A program made the translations under genes and the position numbers. DNA of 64,000 nucleotides, taken from contig NZ_JAUSQV010000001.1 of the NCBI RefSeq assembly GCF_030811475.1, positions 620,001 through 684,000 on the forward strand, read 5' to 3'. The notes below the pieces were generated by a model. The model searched no databases, was not told the DNA's origin, and was given only the letters and a program-made list of their open reading frames with translations. Of this stretch, positions 13,113 through 20,556 are shown one piece after another. Source of the DNA: Nakamurella flavida (GTDB lineage: Bacteria > Actinomycetota > Actinomycetes > Mycobacteriales > Nakamurellaceae). The first letter of the stretch is position 1, and each line of letters opens with the position of its first letter.

Positions 13113-13481
13113 TCAGCGGATCCGTTCGGCCGCCCTGGCCGCGAGCAGCAGTTCGCCGACCAACGCGCGCAGGTCCTGCCGGGGGGCCGCCTCGTCCACC
13201 GCCGTGGCCACGTCCTCGGCCGCACAGCGCACCTGGAAGAGCCGGTCGGCCAGATCGTCGCGTTCCGCCGCGGAGAGCACCACCGCGTCGACGGGCAGAT
13301 CACCGCGCTCCAGCGCGTGCCGGTGCTCGTACGCCCGCTGCCGGCAGGCCTGGGCGCAGTACCGGCGCCGCCGGCCCACCGTCGTCCCGCCGACGAGCTC
13401 GCGACCGCACCACAGGCACCGGCCGGGCTGGTCACGGCTGCGTCCAACCGGCCCGTCGCCGACGGGATCGAGCTGGGTCAC
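13113..13481 (-). CDS. Small treble-clef-type zinc-finger protein, function unknown
   Basis: With GTG 13481 as start the product has 122 residues. The N-terminal part has a four-cysteine cluster, CLWCG then YCAQACRQRAYEHR, i.e. C-x2-C about 20 residues before C-x3-C followed by a basic helix. This fold is common in small actinobacterial proteins and in MYND/HNH-like or transposase-associated fingers. The rest is helical with alternating Ala/Arg/Glu and no recognised domain. It may bind nucleic acid, but this is not demonstrable. The gene is transcribed divergently from glpQ-like 13621, with 139 nt between. An upstream in-frame start at 13640 would overlap that region and is less likely. Confidence 0.6.
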   Translation of the reverse strand: MTQLDPVGDGPVGRSRDQPGRCLWCGRELVGGTTVGRRRRYCAQACRQRAYEHRHALERGDLPVDAVVLSAAERDDLADRLFQVRCAAEDVATAVDEAAPRQDLRALVGELLLAARAAERIR

Positions 13482-13620
13482 GGAGGGGGGCACGCCGGAC
13501 AACCTAGCGTCCACCCGGCGGGTCCGGCCGTTCCCGGCCCGGACATGCCGGGACGACCGGTGGCGCGAGTCCCCGGCCGGGCGCCCACCGCCGCGGACGG
13601 CCCGTGCCAGACTGACCGGC

Positions 13621-14412
13621 GTGGCCGGTCCGACGAACACCTCCTCCAGCCGCTACCTGGACGGTCCCGGGCCACGCGCCTTCGCCCATCGCGGTTGGCA
13701 CACCGGCGATCTCGCCGGCCGCGAGAACACCATGGCCGCCTTCTCCCGCGCGGTCGACGAGGGTTTCACCTTCCTGGAGACCGATGTGCACGCCACCGCG
13801 GACGGCGTCCTGGTCGCCTTCCACGACCCGTCGCTGGACCGGGTCACCGACACCTCCGGCCGCATCGCGGATCTGACCTGGGAACAGGTCGCCGCAGCGC
13901 GGGTGGGTGGTCGCGATCCCATCCCCCGGCTGGTCGACCTGCTCGACGCCTTCCCCGACGCCCGGTTCACCGTCGACGCCAAGGCCGACCCGGCCGTCGA
14001 TCCGCTGCTGGACCTGCTGCGTGGCACCACGGCGGCCGACCGGATCTGCGTGGGCTCGTTCTCCGACCGACGGCTCGAGCGCCTCCGCCGGGCGGCACCC
14101 GCGGCGGTGGTCACCTCGCTGGCCCCCCGGCAGGTGCTCGCCCTGGTCACCGCATCCGTCACCGGGCGCGCCCATCGCGCGCCGGACCGGGCGGTCGCCG
14201 CCCAGGTGCCGATGCGCTCGGGGCTGGTGCCGGTGGTCACCGGACGGTTCGTGCAGACGGCCCACGCGGCCGGTCTCGAGGTCCACGTCTGGACGGTGGA
14301 CGACCCCGCGCAGATGCGCAGGCTGCTCGACCTGGGGGTCGACGGGATCATGACCGACCGCCCGGATCTCCTGCGGGACGTGCTGCGGCAACGGGGGCAG
14401 TGGCCCGCCTGA
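13621..14412 (+). CDS. Glycerophosphodiester phosphodiesterase
   Basis: A 263-residue GDPD of the PI-PLC-like TIM-barrel superfamily that releases glycerol 3-phosphate from phospholipid head-group diesters. The metal and catalytic motifs are present: FAHRGWH (HRG) at the N-terminus, ENTMAAFSRAVDEG, FLETDVHATADGVLVAFHD containing the E-x-D-V and second His, and near the end VDGIMTDRPD. No signal peptide, so it acts in the cytoplasm. GTG 13621 lies 7 nt after CAGACT, a -10-like hexamer one base off TANNNT, suggesting a leaderless transcript. The next gene (thymidine kinase) starts 65 nt later from its own element. Confidence 0.92.
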   Translation: MAGPTNTSSSRYLDGPGPRAFAHRGWHTGDLAGRENTMAAFSRAVDEGFTFLETDVHATADGVLVAFHDPSLDRVTDTSGRIADLTWEQVAAARVGGRDPIPRLVDLLDAFPDARFTVDAKADPAVDPLLDLLRGTTAADRICVGSFSDRRLERLRRAAPAAVVTSLAPRQVLALVTASVTGRAHRAPDRAVAAQVPMRSGLVPVVTGRFVQTAHAAGLEVHVWTVDDPAQMRRLLDLGVDGIMTDRPDLLRDVLRQRGQWPA

Positions 14413-14464
14413 ACCCCAGGTCGCCGCCACCAACCGACGGCGCGGCCACCGCCGGGCATCGCGC

Positions 14465-14470
14465 TACAGT
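14465..14470 (+). promoter_or_regulatory. -10 element of a probable leaderless promoter (tdk)
   Basis: TACAGT is followed by 7 nt and then the in-frame GTG at 14478. This decides the choice of that GTG over the internal ATG at 14550. Confidence 0.45.
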
Positions 14471-14477
14471 CCCGGGC

Positions 14478-15239
14478 GTGCCCGAGGACCCCGCCGACGA
14501 CCGGCCGATCGATCCGGCCGCCGTGCCCGCCGCCGGGGGCCGCCGGGGCATGACCCCGTACGGACTGGTCAAGTTCTTCTACGGCCCGATGGACTGCGGC
14601 AAGTCGACCCTGGCCCTGCAACTGGACTACAACCATTCCCGGCAGGGCCGGCGCGGTCTGCTGCTGACCCGCTGGGACCGGGTGAGCAGCGGACGGATCA
14701 GCTCCCGGATGGGGATCGGGCGCCCGGCCGTGGAGGTGCCCGACGATCTGGACATCGCCGACCTGGTGCGGCAGTCCTGGGCCGCCGGCCGACGGGTGGA
14801 CTACCTGATCGTCGACGAGGTCCAGTTCTTCACCCCGCTGCAGATCGAACAGCTCGCGCAACTGGCCGACGACACCCAGGTCGACGTCTACGCCTTCGGC
14901 ATCGCCACCGACTTCCGGGGCCGGCTGTTCCCCGCCTCGGCCCGCCTGTTCGAGCTGGCCGACGAGGTGCTGCCGCTGCAGGTCGAGGTGCTCTGCTGGT
15001 GCGGGCGCCCGGGTCGGCTGAATGGCCGGGTCGTCGACGGGGTACTGGCCCGGGAGGGCGCCACCATGGTCGTCGCCGACACCGTGCCGACGGTCGACCT
15101 GGCCGCCGGCGGGCCGACGGACGGGGGTCACCGGGAACCGGAGGTGCACTACCAGGTGCTCTGCCGCGCCCACCACCGGGCCGGCAACCTGGGGCCGGGC
15201 AGCAGTGACCGGGCCCTGCCGTGGCCGGACAGTGGCTGA
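14478..15239 (+). CDS. tdk: Thymidine kinase
   Basis: A type II thymidine kinase that phosphorylates thymidine in the salvage pathway. The P-loop is FYGPMDCGKSTLAL, the Walker B/lasso region is YLIVDEVQFF (usually DEAQF), and the substrate-binding YAFGIATDFRGRLFPAS matches the family's YGL-x-x-DF motif. The structural zinc site is formed by CWCG and C-x-x-H near the C-terminus. With GTG 14478 the protein has 253 residues including a 24-residue acidic/Pro-rich N-terminal extension; ATG 14550 would give 229 residues and the normal N-terminus. The leaderless signal supports the longer form. It precedes the long rbpA regulatory region. Confidence 0.88.
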   Translation: MPEDPADDRPIDPAAVPAAGGRRGMTPYGLVKFFYGPMDCGKSTLALQLDYNHSRQGRRGLLLTRWDRVSSGRISSRMGIGRPAVEVPDDLDIADLVRQSWAAGRRVDYLIVDEVQFFTPLQIEQLAQLADDTQVDVYAFGIATDFRGRLFPASARLFELADEVLPLQVEVLCWCGRPGRLNGRVVDGVLAREGATMVVADTVPTVDLAAGGPTDGGHREPEVHYQVLCRAHHRAGNLGPGSSDRALPWPDSG

Positions 15240-15247
15240 CGGGGCAA

Positions 15248-15276
15248 CCGACAGGTCACATGAGGTGACGTATAGT
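15248..15276 (+). promoter_or_regulatory. Housekeeping-type promoter upstream of rbpA with internal dyad
   Basis: CCGACA (15248-15253) and TATAGT (15271-15276) are spaced by 17 nt, a fair match to a sigma-70-class promoter. The spacer contains the dyad GTCAC-N5-GTGAC (15255-15269), which could be an operator. The start would be about 420 nt upstream of the rbpA start codon. Confidence 0.4.
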
Positions 15277-15530
15277 CATGATTCGTTCGGATCCGTGATC
15301 ACCGCCACGCCCCCGGGCGGTGACCACCGCATCCGGGCAACCCGACCATCGGGTAGTACGTCCTGAACGGGTGACCCACCGATCGCCGATCACCCAGCGC
15401 GGACCGGCGTGGGGTGGTCAGGTCGATGGTTCGAACACCAGCCGTACCGCTCGTCCGCTGTGGTGCCCGACCCGGATCGACCCCGCACCGGTCGTGAGGC
15501 GTGGCACACGTCCCATCCCCGCTGTCCGGG

Positions 15531-15556
15531 GGAACGAATGCACGGAGAACAGCGTT
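15531..15556 (+). promoter_or_regulatory. ECF-sigma-type promoter for rbpA
   Basis: GGAAC (15531-15535) and CGTT (15553-15556), with 18 nt between GGAAC and GTT, match the consensus for SigR/SigH/SigE-type stress sigma factors. Transcription would start near 15563, giving a leader of about 140 nt. rbpA of Streptomyces is known to be under SigR control, which makes this site credible. Confidence 0.6.
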
Positions 15557-15702
15557 ACCCGTCGGTAGCGGCTCAGCAGAGAGCCGGTGCCGGACCCCCA
15601 CACCCGGCACGAAGGCACCCCGGCCCGGCGCGCGCAGCACACCGCCGGCCGCGGATCGCCATCGCTGTCACCAGCGTCAGCAGCAGTAAGGAAGGACCCA
15701 CC

Positions 15703-16044
15703 ATGGCCGATCGCGTCCTGCGCGGCAGCCGCCTCGGATCAACGAGCTACGAGGCCGACCGCAACCACGACCTCGCGCCCCGGCGCACCGCGACCTTCCG
15801 GTGCCCGCGGGACCACGAGTTCACCGTACCGATGGCCGACGACGCCGAGGTCCCCGCGGTGTGGGACTGCCGCATGCACGGGCTGTCCTCCATGCTCATC
15901 GACGGCTCCGTGCCCGAGGGCAAGGCCGCCAAGCCGCCGCGCACCCACTGGGACATGCTCCTGGAGCGTCGCTCCATCGAGGAGCTCGAAGAGATCCTCA
16001 ACGAGCGGCTCACCGAGCTGAAGAGCCGGCGCACCGCGTCCTGA
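15703..16044 (+). CDS. rbpA: RNA polymerase-binding protein RbpA
   Basis: A 113-residue actinobacterial transcription factor that binds the housekeeping sigma factor and RNA polymerase core, stabilising the open complex and affecting rifampicin tolerance. The N-terminal tail begins MADRVLRGSRLGSTSYE. The central zinc-ribbon-like core contains FRCPRDHEF and VWDCRMHG, and the basic linker plus C-terminal sigma-interacting helices include HWDMLLERRSIEELEEILNERL. ATG 15703 follows a strong AAGGAAGGA site. Its position convergent with ppm is the same as Rv2050/Rv2051c in M. tuberculosis. Regulation is probably by an ECF sigma factor (see 15531-15556). A strong terminator follows. Confidence 0.97.
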   Translation: MADRVLRGSRLGSTSYEADRNHDLAPRRTATFRCPRDHEFTVPMADDAEVPAVWDCRMHGLSSMLIDGSVPEGKAAKPPRTHWDMLLERRSIEELEEILNERLTELKSRRTAS

Positions 16045-16058
16045 TCCGGTCCACGACG

Positions 16059-16095
16059 AAGCCCCCCACCCCGATGACCTCGGAGTGGGGGGCTT
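16059..16095 (+). terminator. Bidirectional terminator between rbpA and ppm
   Basis: A perfect 11-bp stem, AAGCCCCCCAC (16059-16069) with GTGGGGGGCTT (16085-16095), and a T-rich run (CTTTCTCG) after it on the plus strand. It starts 15 nt after the rbpA stop and could also serve the convergent ppm gene. Confidence 0.8.
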
Positions 16096-16137
16096 TCTCG
16101 TGTCCCGGGCGGATTCGCCCGACCGGACCGGGCGGGA

Positions 16138-16899
16138 TCAGCCGGCGCGGCGGCCGGTGACCAGGCCGCGGAGCTGTCGCCAGCGGTGGGCGGCACCCCA
16201 CAGGGTCACCTTGAGCAGAGCCTCGCGAACGATGTTGCCGCTCATCTTGGAGTCACCGATCTCCCGTTCGGTGAACGTGATCGGCACCTCCACCACCCGG
16301 AAGCCCTCCTGGATCGCCCGCCAGGCCAGATCGACCTGGAAGCAGTAGCCGTGGGACTCCACCGCGTCCAGCGACAGCTTCTGCAGAACCTCGGCACGGA
16401 ACGCGCGATAGCCACCGGTGATGTCGTGCAGGCCGACCCCGAGGACCAGGCGGGAGTAGATGTTGCCGCCGCGGGACAGGAACTCCCGGTGCTTGGGCCA
16501 GTTGACCACCGACCCGCCCGGGACGTAGCGGGCGCCCAGCACCACATCGGCGTCCTGCAGCGCCTCGAGCAGCCGGGGCAGCTGCTCCGGCGCGTGCGAA
16601 CCGTCCGCGTCCATCTCCACCAGCACCGGGTACCCGCGGGACAGACCCCACCCGAACCCGGCGATGTACGCGGCGCCCAGCCCGGCCTTCTCGTTGCGGT
16701 GCAGCACGTTGACCCGCTCGTCGGCCGCGGCGCGCTCGTCGGCCAGCTCACCGGTGCCGTCCGGGCTGCCGTCGTCCACCACCAGCACGTGCGCCTGGGG
16801 GACGGCGAGGAGCAACCGGTCCAGGATGCGCGGCAGGTTCTCCCGTTCCTGATAGGTCGGGATGATCACCAGGGGGTGATCCACGTGCGGTCCGTTCAC
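16138..16899 (-). CDS. ppm1: Polyprenol-phosphate mannosyltransferase (dolichol-phosphate mannose synthase type)
   Basis: A 253-residue GT2 enzyme that transfers mannose from GDP-mannose to polyprenyl phosphate at the inner face of the membrane, supplying lipoglycan and protein O-mannosylation. It starts with [11 protein letters not shown], then [10 protein letters not shown] (Asp42-Asp43) and the metal/nucleotide motif EMDADGSH (Asp97, Asp99), ARYVPGG, and ITGGYRAFR. No membrane segment, as for actinobacterial Ppm catalytic domains. GTG 16899 has GGAGAGG about 9 nt upstream. It lies 29 nt after lnt in the same direction. In M. tuberculosis the two are one fused protein; here they are separate genes. 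Confidence 0.92.
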   Translation of the reverse strand: MNGPHVDHPLVIIPTYQERENLPRILDRLLLAVPQAHVLVVDDGSPDGTGELADERAAADERVNVLHRNEKAGLGAAYIAGFGWGLSRGYPVLVEMDADGSHAPEQLPRLLEALQDADVVLGARYVPGGSVVNWPKHREFLSRGGNIYSRLVLGVGLHDITGGYRAFRAEVLQKLSLDAVESHGYCFQVDLAWRAIQEGFRVVEVPITFTEREIGDSKMSGNIVREALLKVTLWGAAHRWRQLRGLVTGRRAG

Positions 16900-16928
16900 C
16901 GGTCGAGCCTCTCCGAACACCTCGGCGG

Positions 16929-18665
16929 TCAGCGCGCGCCCACCGTCCCCGCTCCGTCCGGTGTCCGGCGATCGGGTCGGCCGCGTCGCATGCTGACGAT
17001 CGCCTGCCACACCAGGGCCAGCATCGCGGCCCCGGTCAGCCCCCATTCCACAGGGGCACCGAGCACGGTACCGGGTGTTGTCGTGGAGATGAGCGGAACA
17101 CTCGGGGTGAGGTAACCGGGGGTGAACAGCGGGATCGAGGACTCCACGGCCCCGGTCGGAGCGATCACCGCCGACACCCCGCTGGTCGCCGCGATGAGCA
17201 CCTCGCGCCCGTTCTCCACCGCCCGGACGCGGCTCATCGCCTGCTGCTGGTACGTCTCGTCGGTCCACCCGAAGGTGGCGTTGTTGGTCTGCACGACCAG
17301 CACCTGCGCACCGCCCGCAACCACGTCGCGGACCAGGTTCTCGTACACCACCTCGAAGCAGATGACGTCGCCCACCGGCACCCCGGCGACGTCCAGGTTG
17401 CCGGGTGCGTCCCCGGGGAGGAAGAAGCCGGCCCGGTCGACCCAGGAGGTGAACAGGCGGAAGAACGACCGCCAGGGCATGTACTCGGCGAACGGCACCG
17501 GGTGCCGCTTGGTGTACGTCTGGCCGGGGCCGGTCTGCGGGTCCCAGACGATCCCCATGTTGTAGGAGCCGCGGTCGTCCGGGTCGTCGCTCGCGTCGAC
17601 CACGGCGCCGACCAGGATGGGTACCCCGATGTCCCGGGCGGCGTCGCTGATCATCTCGGCGGCGACCGGGTCGCGGTAGGGGTCGATGTCCGAGGAGTTC
17701 TCCGGCCACACGACCAGGCGCGGGGCCGGCGCGGTGCCCGCCCGGACGGCCGCGGCCAGCGCCCGGGTGCGGTCGGCGTGCAGCTGGGTGACCGCGCGGC
17801 GGGTGGCGTTGAACTCCAGACCGGGCTCGGGCACGTTCCCCTGGATGACGGCGATGACGCTGCGCGGCGCGTCCTCCCCCGTCTGCACGGTGGCGCGGCC
17901 GGCCACCCCGACGACGAACGGGGCGATCAGGGCGACCACGGCCAGCAGCAGCAGCGGCCGGGCCGGGCGCCATCGACCCCGCGCGGCCCACCCCGCCCGG
18001 GCCAGCCCGGTGAGGGCGAACCCGGCCAGAGCGGTGAGGAAGGCCAACCCGGTCGCCCCGATCAACGACGCGGCCGGCAGCAGCGGGCCGTCGGGCTGGG
18101 AGAAGGCAATGCCGCCCCACGGGAACCCGCCGAACGGGAAACGGGCGCGCAGTGCCTCCCCCGCCACCCAGAGCGCCGCGGCCCACAGCGGCCAGAGCAC
18201 GGTGGCCGTGCCGGGCCGCCAGTGAGCGGCACGGCGAGAGGAGAAGGCCAGCGCCGCGGCGACCGGTGCGGTGAGCATCGCCTCGAGCACGGCCAGCGAG
18301 ACGGCCACCGGCCCGATGTACACCGACGTCCAGATGAGCAGCGGCACGTAGAACGACAACCCGAAGAGCAGGCCCAGCCCGAGGGCGGGGCGGATCCGGC
18401 GGCCGTGCACGGCCAAGCCGAGCAGCCCCAGACCGACCGGGGCCAGCCACCAGAGGGTGGACGGCGCGTAGGAGGCGTACAGCGCCAGGCCGCCGAGGAC
18501 GGCGACCAGGATGCGCAGTCCACCCGCGCCGAGCAGGCGCCGCAACCGGCCCTGCCGCCGCAGGCGCCGACGGTCGCGCCGGGCCCGGGCCAGCGCGTCG
18601 GCGGGGACGTCGTGGGTGGATCCCCCCGCGGGATCGCTGCCGTCGTGCAGGGTCGGGGTGGCCAC
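16929..18665 (-). CDS. lnt: Apolipoprotein N-acyltransferase
   Basis: A 578-residue integral membrane enzyme that adds the third acyl chain to lipoproteins. After a basic cytoplasmic N-terminus come about six to seven hydrophobic segments (residues 50-255), then a periplasmic nitrilase domain (270-545) and a last membrane segment. The catalytic triad is visible: Glu322 (VVWPENSSD), Lys386 (YTKRHPVPF) and Cys436 (VICFE). GTG 18665 is chosen because TACCCT lies exactly 7 nt upstream, a leaderless arrangement. The gene forms an operon with ppm1. Substrates should include the lipoproteins encoded at 1640-2617 and 60375-61475. Confidence 0.93.
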   Translation of the reverse strand: MATPTLHDGSDPAGGSTHDVPADALARARRDRRRLRRQGRLRRLLGAGGLRILVAVLGGLALYASYAPSTLWWLAPVGLGLLGLAVHGRRIRPALGLGLLFGLSFYVPLLIWTSVYIGPVAVSLAVLEAMLTAPVAAALAFSSRRAAHWRPGTATVLWPLWAAALWVAGEALRARFPFGGFPWGGIAFSQPDGPLLPAASLIGATGLAFLTALAGFALTGLARAGWAARGRWRPARPLLLLAVVALIAPFVVGVAGRATVQTGEDAPRSVIAVIQGNVPEPGLEFNATRRAVTQLHADRTRALAAAVRAGTAPAPRLVVWPENSSDIDPYRDPVAAEMISDAARDIGVPILVGAVVDASDDPDDRGSYNMGIVWDPQTGPGQTYTKRHPVPFAEYMPWRSFFRLFTSWVDRAGFFLPGDAPGNLDVAGVPVGDVICFEVVYENLVRDVVAGGAQVLVVQTNNATFGWTDETYQQQAMSRVRAVENGREVLIAATSGVSAVIAPTGAVESSIPLFTPGYLTPSVPLISTTTPGTVLGAPVEWGLTGAAMLALVWQAIVSMRRGRPDRRTPDGAGTVGAR

Positions 18666-18672
18666 GGCGTCG

Positions 18673-18678
18673 AGGGTA
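18673..18678 (-). promoter_or_regulatory. -10 element of a probable leaderless promoter (lnt-ppm1)
   Basis: On the minus strand TACCCT is followed by 7 nt and the GTG start of lnt. No Shine-Dalgarno sequence is present. Confidence 0.5.
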
Positions 18679-18735
18679 ATCGGCCGGCGGCCCGGGGCCC
18701 GGTGCGCGACCGCCGCCCCCGCCCGGCGCGGGGCC

Positions 18736-20343
18736 TCAGCCGCCGAGGATCCCGCTGTCCCAGACGACCCGGCCGTCCACCAGGGTGGCCAGGGTGGTGG
18801 GCAGCGGGGCGCCGGGGGTGAGGTCGGGCAGCAGCGGGACCCGTGATCGCGGGTCGGTGGACCAGCGCTGGACGGCGCTGTCACCGGGCGGGAACACCAG
18901 GTCGCCGGCGGCCACGACGGCCAGATCGGCCGGCGCCCCGACGCCGATGGTGCCGACGCCGCGTTCGGTCCGGCGGGCGGCGCGGTGACCGCCGCGGGTG
19001 TGCGCGACCAGCGCCGACCGCGGGGAGAGACCGGAGCCGGCGGTCTGGTGGTGCACCGCGGCCTGCACGATCGCCCAGGGATCGGGCACGGTCACCGGGG
19101 CGTCGGAACCCAGGGCCAGGCTCACGCCGGCCGCGGCCAGCGCCGCGAACGGGTTCATCGCCGCCGCCCGGTCGGTGCCGAGCCGGGCCGCATACATCCC
19201 GTCGGGACCGCCCCAGGTGGCGTCGAACAGAGGTTGCACGCTGGCGATCACCCCGCACCGCGCGAACACCGCGAGATCGTCCGCGCTCGGCATCTCCACG
19301 TGCTCGACCCGGTGCGCGCAGGCCGCGATCCGGGGCCCGCCGGCCGGCCCGAGCCGGTCGAGCACCCGCCGGAACCCCTCGGCCACCGCGGCGATCGCGT
19401 CGTCGCCGATGGCGTGGAAGCCGGCTTGGATCCCGGCCTCCGTGCAGGCCTGCAGATGCGCGGTGATCTCGTCCACCGTCAGGTACCGGGCGCCGCTGGT
19501 GCCCGGCCGGTCGGCGTAGGGCGCGGTCAGCGCGGCCGAGTGGGATCCCAGGGCGCCGTCGACCGACAGGTCACCGGCCAGCCCCCAGGCCCCGGTCCGG
19601 GCCAGCTGCGCGCGGGCATCGACGGCGTCGTCGACGAGCCGGGCCAGGTAACCCCGCACCCGGACGGGGTGCTCCTGGGCCAGCAGGGCGGCCAGATCCG
19701 CCTCGCCGGCCGCGTCCGCGGCGGCGTTCTCGTGCACCTCGACGATCCCCGCCCGCACGCACCGGTCGAGGAACGCCCGCTGGGCGGCGTCGCGCTGGGC
19801 GGGGGTGACCATGGCCCGGGCGGTGGCCCGGGCCCGGGCGTGCTTCTCCCGATCGACCAGGGCGGCGTCCTGTGGCGCCGACCCGGCCGCGGCGGCCAGC
19901 GCGGTGGAGATCAGCGCGGAGTGCACGTCGACGCGGGCCAGGTAGACCGGACGGTCACCGGCGGCCCGGTCCAGCTCGGCCCGGTCGGGCAGGGTCGGGT
20001 CCGGCCAGGCGCTGACGTCCCAGCCCGCTCCCCACAGCACCCCGGCCGGCTGCGCCGACGACGCCGCCGCGACCGCGTCCAGGAGCTCCCGCGCGGACCG
20101 CACCCCGGTCAGGTCCACCCCGGCGGTGACCAGTCCGGCGTCCGTGGCGTGCACATGCGCGTCGACGAACCCCGGGACGATCAGTGCCCCGTCCAGCCAC
20201 ACCGTCTCGTCCACGTGCCCGGCCGCGGTGACCGCGTGCTCGCCCCCGAGCCAGCTGATCACCCCGTCGGTGACGGCCAGCGCGGTGGCCTCGGGTTCCG
20301 CGGCGGAGTGCAGTCGGCCGTCCCGGTACAGCACCGTGGTCAT
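18736..20343 (-). CDS. Amidohydrolase, YtcJ/Amidohydro_3 family
   Basis: A 535-residue metal-dependent hydrolase. VPGFVDAHVHA near residue 60 is the N-terminal metal-binding HxH; the central GVLWGAGWD and LSVDGALGS motifs are typical of YtcJ proteins. FHAIGDDAI and CAHRVEHVE carry the further metal-binding His residues, and LALGSDAPV supplies the final Asp. A C-terminal beta segment completes the composite sandwich domain. Family members hydrolyse formamides and other N-acyl substrates; the substrate here is unknown. The gene is divergent from the P-type ATPase, with 213 nt between. No ribosome site is evident before ATG 20343. Confidence 0.88.
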   Translation of the reverse strand: MTTVLYRDGRLHSAAEPEATALAVTDGVISWLGGEHAVTAAGHVDETVWLDGALIVPGFVDAHVHATDAGLVTAGVDLTGVRSARELLDAVAAASSAQPAGVLWGAGWDVSAWPDPTLPDRAELDRAAGDRPVYLARVDVHSALISTALAAAAGSAPQDAALVDREKHARARATARAMVTPAQRDAAQRAFLDRCVRAGIVEVHENAAADAAGEADLAALLAQEHPVRVRGYLARLVDDAVDARAQLARTGAWGLAGDLSVDGALGSHSAALTAPYADRPGTSGARYLTVDEITAHLQACTEAGIQAGFHAIGDDAIAAVAEGFRRVLDRLGPAGGPRIAACAHRVEHVEMPSADDLAVFARCGVIASVQPLFDATWGGPDGMYAARLGTDRAAAMNPFAALAAAGVSLALGSDAPVTVPDPWAIVQAAVHHQTAGSGLSPRSALVAHTRGGHRAARRTERGVGTIGVGAPADLAVVAAGDLVFPPGDSAVQRWSTDPRSRVPLLPDLTPGAPLPTTLATLVDGRVVWDSGILGG

Positions 20344-20556
20344 CGCGGGATCCGGTCACCGGTCGCGCGGGCAGGGCAGGGAGGTCGGAACGGCATCCCG
20401 TCAGTCAACCGCACTCCCCCGCGAGGACCCGGCCGCGGGGATGCCCGACGCCGGCGGTCCCGGCTCGTGAAGGGGAGATGAGGTCCGGTCACTCTGCGGC
20501 AAATGCCACCGCGGGGGGTGACGTGTCATCGCGGCGAGTCTGGGAAGGTGGCCCCT

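Larger units (their letters stand above)
15240..15702 (+). other. 463-nt non-coding region between tdk and rbpA
   Basis: The only long gene-free stretch in the window. It holds two promoter candidates (15248-15276 and 15531-15556) and the rbpA ribosome binding site AAGGAAGGA (about 15688-15697). Open frames of about 80-110 codons cross it on both strands, but they lack ribosome sites and recognisable domains. No tRNA or riboswitch fold was recognised. Confidence 0.6.

Noticed and set aside
15421-15450. tRNA T-loop-like sequence GGTTCGAACACC
   Set aside because: No matching 5-bp T-stem, anticodon arm or acceptor stem could be formed around it.
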